Assembly: GCA_029846755.1 (NCBI GenBank)
Contig: JARWBI010000001.1
Span: forward strand, 806,001-870,000
Source of the DNA: Falsirhodobacter flavus
GTDB taxonomy: Bacteria > Pseudomonadota > Alphaproteobacteria > Rhodobacterales > Rhodobacteraceae
DNA: 64,000 bases
Direction of reading: 5' to 3'
Position 1 is the stretch's first letter; the number at the start of each line of letters is the position of its first letter. The notes under the pieces were generated by a model, which did no database searches, was not told the origin of the DNA, and saw only the letters and a program-made list of their open reading frames with translations. The position numbers and the translations under genes were made by a program. This document shows, in pieces, positions 60,093-64,000 of the stretch.

Positions 60093-60115
60093 GGCAGCCG
60101 GACCGCCCGGCTGCC
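60093..60115. repeat. Perfect inverted repeat next to the gyrA -35 box
   Basis: GGCAGCCGG (60093-60101), loop ACCGC, CCGGCTGCC (60107-60115). It begins 1 bp beyond the gyrA -35 box and lies in the divergent gyrA/usg region, so it could be an operator or a hairpin in the usg leader. Confidence 0.6.
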
Positions 60116-60178
60116 AACAGATTGTTTTCCTTGCAATTTACCTCTGCTGTCACATCATCTTCAAAAAGGAGGTGCGCA

Positions 60179-60442
60179 ATGCGCGAAACCGAGATGATGC
60201 TGAAGGGATACGGCCTGACGCTGGCGGAATTCACCTACCGGATGCCCGACCACCGCCATGTGCTGAACACCTATGTCTGGCAGGATTACGACCTCTCGCC
60301 GGATTACCCTGTCCTGTTCCGCTTCATCGAGTTCTGGCAGGAAAAGATCGACGGCCCGCTCCATTCCGTCCGCTTCACCCACCGCAAGCTGATCGGCCCC
60401 GGCGAATGGAGAAACGTCGTGGGCGAGTTCCGCCTTCATTAG
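60179..60442 (+). CDS. usg: Usg family protein
   Basis: An 87-residue soluble protein of the Usg family, once proposed as linked to phosphoribosylanthranilate isomerase; its function is not established. It is recognised by LKGYGLTLAEFTYRMPDHRH, TYVWQDYDLSPDYPVL in sequence and FWQEKIDGPLHSV. A perfect AAGGAGGTG ribosome binding site precedes the ATG. The gene is monocistronic, divergent from gyrA, and its stop overlaps that of the convergent transpeptidase. Confidence 0.88.
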   Translation: MRETEMMLKGYGLTLAEFTYRMPDHRHVLNTYVWQDYDLSPDYPVLFRFIEFWQEKIDGPLHSVRFTHRKLIGPGEWRNVVGEFRLH

Positions 60443-60975
60443 ATCAGGCGGACCTGCGTGCCGATGGGGGCAAGGGCGAACAGCTCCTCCACATGCTCGT
60501 TGTAAAGCCCGACGCAACCCGAGGAAGAAGGCCGCCCGATCTTGCGCGTGTCATGGGTGCCGTGAATGATATAGGCGGGCCAGCTCAGATACATCGCATG
60601 GGTGCCAAGCGGGTTCGACGGCCCCGGTTCGACATAGTCGGGCAGGCTCGGATCGCGGCGTTTCATATCCGCCGTGGGTCGCCAGTCCGGCCCGATCCGC
60701 TTGCGCACGATCTGGGTATAACCGCGCTTCGTCAGCTCCTCGGTCATCGGGATCGAACTGGGATAGAGACGATAATCGCCGTTCGGCCCCCACCAATGCA
60801 GCGCGCGCGAGGTAAAGTCGGCCACGATGGCGCCCTTGCCGATGCTGCCGAAATGGTCCTGCCAGTCCTGCGTGCGGAAACTGGAGGTATTGCTCTGCAC
60901 CGTTTGCGCCCGAAGGATGGCCGGGGTCGCCAGAACGGCCAGTCCGGCCAAAAGAACGGTGCGTCGCTGCGTCAT
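60439..60975 (-). CDS. L,D-transpeptidase (YkuD domain), exported
   Basis: A 178-residue cell-wall enzyme. The N-terminus MTQRRTVLLAGLAVLATPAIL has a twin-arginine followed by a hydrophobic stretch, suggesting Tat or Sec export. The YkuD catalytic region has H138 in IIHGTHD and C154 in SSSGCVGL. The usual arginine after the cysteine (SxGCxR) is glycine here. The substrate is probably peptidoglycan stem peptides or an outer-membrane lipoprotein. The start follows GGAGA by 5 nt; an ATG four codons earlier is possible. Confidence 0.87.
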   Translation of the reverse strand: MTQRRTVLLAGLAVLATPAILRAQTVQSNTSSFRTQDWQDHFGSIGKGAIVADFTSRALHWWGPNGDYRLYPSSIPMTEELTKRGYTQIVRKRIGPDWRPTADMKRRDPSLPDYVEPGPSNPLGTHAMYLSWPAYIIHGTHDTRKIGRPSSSGCVGLYNEHVEELFALAPIGTQVRLI

Positions 60976-61062
60976 GTCTGTCTCCATCGTTTCGGATGGG
61001 AAAAGTCGTATCTCCGGCGTGGTTTTGCCAATCACGCCCACGCGAGGGGACGTTTTGCCGCA

Positions 61063-61986
61063 TCAGAAGCTGCGGGTCGGCCTATCGAACACCTTGCGTC
61101 CCATCAGCGAGGCGACGAGGTCCACCATCACCTTCGCCGTCTTGCCGCGCTCGTCCAGAAACGGGTTCAACTCTACCATGTCCAGCGAGGTGACGAGGCT
61201 GCTTTCGTGCAGCAGTTCCATCACGAGATGGGCCTCGCGGAAGGTGGTGCCGCCGGGGACCGTGGTGCCAACCGCCGGCGCGATGGAGGGATCGAGGAAA
61301 TCGACATCCAGCGACACATGCAGCATCCCGTCGGACGCCCGCACGCGGTCCAGAAACGCCCGCAGCGGCGCGACGATGCCCTGTTCGTCCAGCACGCGCA
61401 TGTCGTTGATCTCGATCTCGTGCGTCAGCAGGGCAGCGTGTTCGGCGGGATCGACCGACCGGATGCCGAACAAGCAGATGTTCTGGGCCGGAATCGGTTC
61501 GGGGAAGGGCGGGAACAGGTCGAAACCGGCGCGCCCCGCGATATAAGCGACGGGGGTTCCGTGCAGATTGCCCGAGGTGGTGCTGTCAGGCGTGTGGAAA
61601 TCAGAATGTGCGTCCAGCCACAACAGGAACAGCGGCCGCCCGACTGCCTTGGCATGGGCCGCAGCCCCCGCCACCGAGCCCAGCGCCAGCGAATGATCAC
61701 CCCCCATGATGATAGGGAACCCTTCGCCCATTGCGTTCTGGACGGCGGCGGACAGCGCCTCGGTCCAGCCGATGGTTTCGGGCAGGCAGTGCAGCGCCGG
61801 ATTGGGATGGGTCACGTCGCGCAGTGCGCCAAGCACCACATCCCCGCGATCCGCGACGCCATGGCCCAGCGCCGTCAGCATCTGGGCGATCCCGGCCACG
61901 CGATAGGCGGCGGGCCCCATCAGACAGCCGGGGCGCCGCTGGCCGCTGTCGATGGGTGCGCCGATCAGGATGCAGGATTTGAGCAT
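61063..61986 (-). CDS. rocF: Arginase
   Basis: Manganese enzyme hydrolysing arginine to ornithine and urea, 307 residues. The metal motifs GGDHS (H98), DAHSDFH (D125-H131) and SLDVDFLDP are complete, and AxxGTxVPGG-type loop residues follow. It supplies ornithine, which the decarboxylase and OlsB elsewhere in the window use. It is divergent from ccmF with 109 bp between, presumably containing both promoters. Confidence 0.94.
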   Translation of the reverse strand: MLKSCILIGAPIDSGQRRPGCLMGPAAYRVAGIAQMLTALGHGVADRGDVVLGALRDVTHPNPALHCLPETIGWTEALSAAVQNAMGEGFPIIMGGDHSLALGSVAGAAAHAKAVGRPLFLLWLDAHSDFHTPDSTTSGNLHGTPVAYIAGRAGFDLFPPFPEPIPAQNICLFGIRSVDPAEHAALLTHEIEINDMRVLDEQGIVAPLRAFLDRVRASDGMLHVSLDVDFLDPSIAPAVGTTVPGGTTFREAHLVMELLHESSLVTSLDMVELNPFLDERGKTAKVMVDLVASLMGRKVFDRPTRSF

Positions 61987-62095
61987 TGCGGTTCTCCTTT
62001 ACGCGCACCTTCCCGTGACTTTGGCGCGATTGTCCATTCAATCCAGCGACGATTCTGCATAATTGGTCGCAAAGCCAAGCAGAGGAGCCCGGCAG

Positions 62096-64000
62096 ATGAT
62101 CGTCGAACTTGGACATTTCGCGCTGATCCTCGCGCTTTGCGTGGCGGTGGTCCAGTCGGTCATCCCGCTGATCGGCGCGCAAAAGGGCTGGTCGGGCTGG
62201 ATGGCGGTGGGCGATCTGGCGGCGAACATCCAATTCGTGCTGATTGCGGCATCGTTCGCGGCGCTGACGGTGGCCTTCGTAACCTCCGATTTCTCGCTGA
62301 AACTCGTGGTGGAAAACTCGCATACGCTGAAGCCGCTGATCTACAAGATCTCGGGCGTTTGGGGGAACCATGAAGGCTCGCTCCTGCTCTGGGTGCTGAT
62401 CCTTGCTGTCTTCGGGGCGTCGGCGGTCTGGTTCGGGGGGAACCTTCCGCCACGGCTGCGGGCAAGAGTGCTGGCTGTGCAGGGGATGATCGGCGTGGCG
62501 TTCATGCTGTTCATGCTGCTGACATCGAACCCGTTTCTGCGGCTCGCCGTGCCGCCCTTCGATGGGCAGGACCTGAACCCGCTGCTGCAAGATCCGGGGC
62601 TCGCGTTCCATCCACCGTTCCTCTATCTCGGCTATGTCGGGCTTTCGATGTCGTTCAGTTTCGCCGTCGCCGCGCTGATTGAAGGGCGGGTGGACGCCGC
62701 ATGGGGTCGCTGGGTCCGGCCATGGACGCTGGCGGCCTGGGTGTTCCTGACCATCGGCATCGCGCTTGGGTCGTGGTGGGCCTATTACGAGCTTGGCTGG
62801 GGCGGCTTCTGGTTCTGGGACCCGGTCGAGAATGCGTCCTTCATGCCGTGGCTGATCGCGGCAGCGCTGCTCCATTCTGCCATCGTCGTGGAAAAGCGGG
62901 AGTCGCTGAAGGCATGGACGATCCTGTTGGCGATCCTCGCCTTCGGCTTTTCGCTGATCGGGACGTTCATCGTGCGGTCGGGGGTCATCACCTCGGTCCA
63001 TGCCTTTGCCAACGATCCTGAACGCGGGGTGTTCATCCTGCTGATCCTCGGCATCTTCATGGGCGGGGCGCTGACGCTTTTCGCCGCGCGTGCGGGGTCG
63101 ATGGAGGCGAAGGGCGTCTTTTCAACCGTCAGCCGCGAATCCGGGTTGGTGCTGAACAACCTTTTGCTGACCGTTGCGTCCTTCGTGGTGTTCATCGGCA
63201 CGATCTGGCCCCTGCTGGCCGAGATCCTGTGGGGCCGCACGCTGTCCGTCGGCGCGCCGTTCTTCAACGCCGCCTTCACGCCCTTTGCCATCGCCATCGC
63301 CATTGCCCTTCCCGTGGGTGGGCTGATCCCGTGGAAACGGGCCGAGATTCGCCGTGCCCTGTGGCTGCTGCGCGGGGTGCTGGTGCTTGCGATCGCCCTT
63401 GGCGCGCTCGCATGGGCAATGCAGACGGGCCGGTCGGCGCTGGCACCTTTGGGGCTCGGGCTGGGGGCGTGGGTCGTGTTCGGCGCAATGGTGGATATCT
63501 GGCAGCGCACAGGAAGAGGCGCTTTGCGGGAACGTCTGCGCCGTCTGTGCCGCTTGCCGCGCGCCGATTGGGGCAAGGCGATCTCTCATGCCGGGTTCGG
63601 CGTCACGACCTTCGCCATCGCCGCGATCACCGCCTGGCAGGTCGAGGATATCCGCGTTGTGCAGGAGGGGGGCAGCTTCGATCTGGGCCGCTATACCGTC
63701 ACGCTGGACGATGTCGAGGAGACGCAGGGGCCGAATTACCTGACCACCATCGCGGCGATGACGCTGGCCGAAGATGGGCGCACCGTCGCCGTGCTGCACC
63801 CGGAGAAGCGCTTCTACCCCGTCGCCCGCATGCCGACGACCGAGGCGGCAATCGACTATGGCCTGCTGCGCGACGTCTATCTGGTGATCGGCGACGAGCA
63901 GGATGCGGGGGGCTGGGCCGTTCGCAGCTATATCAAGCCGTTCGCCAACTGGATCTGGGGCGGGGCGTTCCTGATGGCGCTGGGCGGGTGTTTCAGCCTT
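62096..64000 (+). CDS. ccmF: Cytochrome c-type biogenesis protein CcmF (3' end beyond the window)
   Basis: Membrane component of the CcmFH haem lyase of cytochrome c maturation system I. 635 codons are present and the frame is open to the right edge; the family is about 630-680 residues, so little is missing. The tryptophan-rich WWD domain WGGFWFWDPVENASFMPWL and the many membrane helices are evident, with a periplasmic loop near residues 520-620. The ATG follows AGAGGAG. Further ccm genes would be expected just outside the window. Confidence 0.95.
   Translation, partial: MIVELGHFALILALCVAVVQSVIPLIGAQKGWSGWMAVGDLAANIQFVLIAASFAALTVAFVTSDFSLKLVVENSHTLKPLIYKISGVWGNHEGSLLLWVLILAVFGASAVWFGGNLPPRLRARVLAVQGMIGVAFMLFMLLTSNPFLRLAVPPFDGQDLNPLLQDPGLAFHPPFLYLGYVGLSMSFSFAVAALIEGRVDAAWGRWVRPWTLAAWVFLTIGIALGSWWAYYELGWGGFWFWDPVENASFMPWLIAAALLHSAIVVEKRESLKAWTILLAILAFGFSLIGTFIVRSGVITSVHAFANDPERGVFILLILGIFMGGALTLFAARAGSMEAKGVFSTVSRESGLVLNNLLLTVASFVVFIGTIWPLLAEILWGRTLSVGAPFFNAAFTPFAIAIAIALPVGGLIPWKRAEIRRALWLLRGVLVLAIALGALAWAMQTGRSALAPLGLGLGAWVVFGAMVDIWQRTGRGALRERLRRLCRLPRADWGKAISHAGFGVTTFAIAAITAWQVEDIRVVQEGGSFDLGRYTVTLDDVEETQGPNYLTTIAAMTLAEDGRTVAVLHPEKRFYPVARMPTTEAAIDYGLLRDVYLVIGDEQDAGGWAVRSYIKPFANWIWGGAFLMALGGCFSL

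Overview
This 64 kb window is a gene-dense, high-GC stretch of chromosome from an alphaproteobacterium, most likely in the Rhodobacteraceae/Paracoccaceae. The reasons are: the block lptF-lptG-lptD-surA-pdxA-rsmA; the block DUF177-rpmF-plsX-fabH-ihfA-merR; argS-SPOR-nagZ-scpA-scpB; an aerobic (CobN-type) cobalamin pathway; a class II DAHP synthase; Usg, DUF4167 and OlsB proteins; and a two-domain dCTP deaminase. The genus cannot be named from this sequence alone. No insertion sequence, prophage, integrase or CRISPR array was seen. Every gap between genes is 300 bp or less, and nearly all genes are core metabolism or housekeeping.

Left region (1-10.9 kb): late cobalamin biosynthesis. On the minus strand a cobalamin riboswitch precedes DUF1636, cobW and cobN (cut by the left edge). 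Facing away are cobO and cobQ. A second minus-strand operon carries the threonine-phosphate decarboxylase, cbiB, a BluE/PduX-like GHMP kinase and a ribazole-phosphatase-like enzyme. Divergent from it, cobU-cobT-cobS complete the nucleotide loop. Together these cover cobalt insertion, adenosylation, amidation, aminopropanol-phosphate supply and lower-ligand attachment.

Middle region (11-31 kb): tex, ssb, a lytic transglycosylase, serS, yajC-secD-secF-DUF498, prfA-prmC, a DUF4167 gene, then the minus-strand envelope operon lptF-lptG-lptD-surA-pdxA-rsmA and the plus-strand pepA-holC-GNAT group.

Right-middle region (32-49 kb): a membrane-anchored retropepsin-like protease, an ABC-F ATPase, a GATase1/AraC regulator divergent from DAHP synthase, a DUF4177 gene, hisC-valS, an ornithine/lysine decarboxylase with a structured leader, argS-SPOR-nagZ-scpA-scpB plus a 64-residue basic protein, the fused dCTP deaminase and tRNA-Pro(GGG).

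Right region (49-64 kb): merR, ihfA, fabH, plsX, rpmF and DUF177 in one minus-strand cluster; bamE; msrB; olsB; gluQRS; trmFO; gyrA with a near-consensus promoter; usg; an L,D-transpeptidase; arginase; and ccmF cut by the right edge.

The clearest regulatory candidates are the ornithine decarboxylase leader (a terminator-like hairpin with a competing antiterminator pairing and a second hairpin holding the ribosome binding site), the B12 riboswitch lying antisense to the cobO upstream region, an inverted repeat on the DAHP synthase promoter, and hairpins flanking gyrA. Five convergent gene pairs share their stop codons within a single tetranucleotide.
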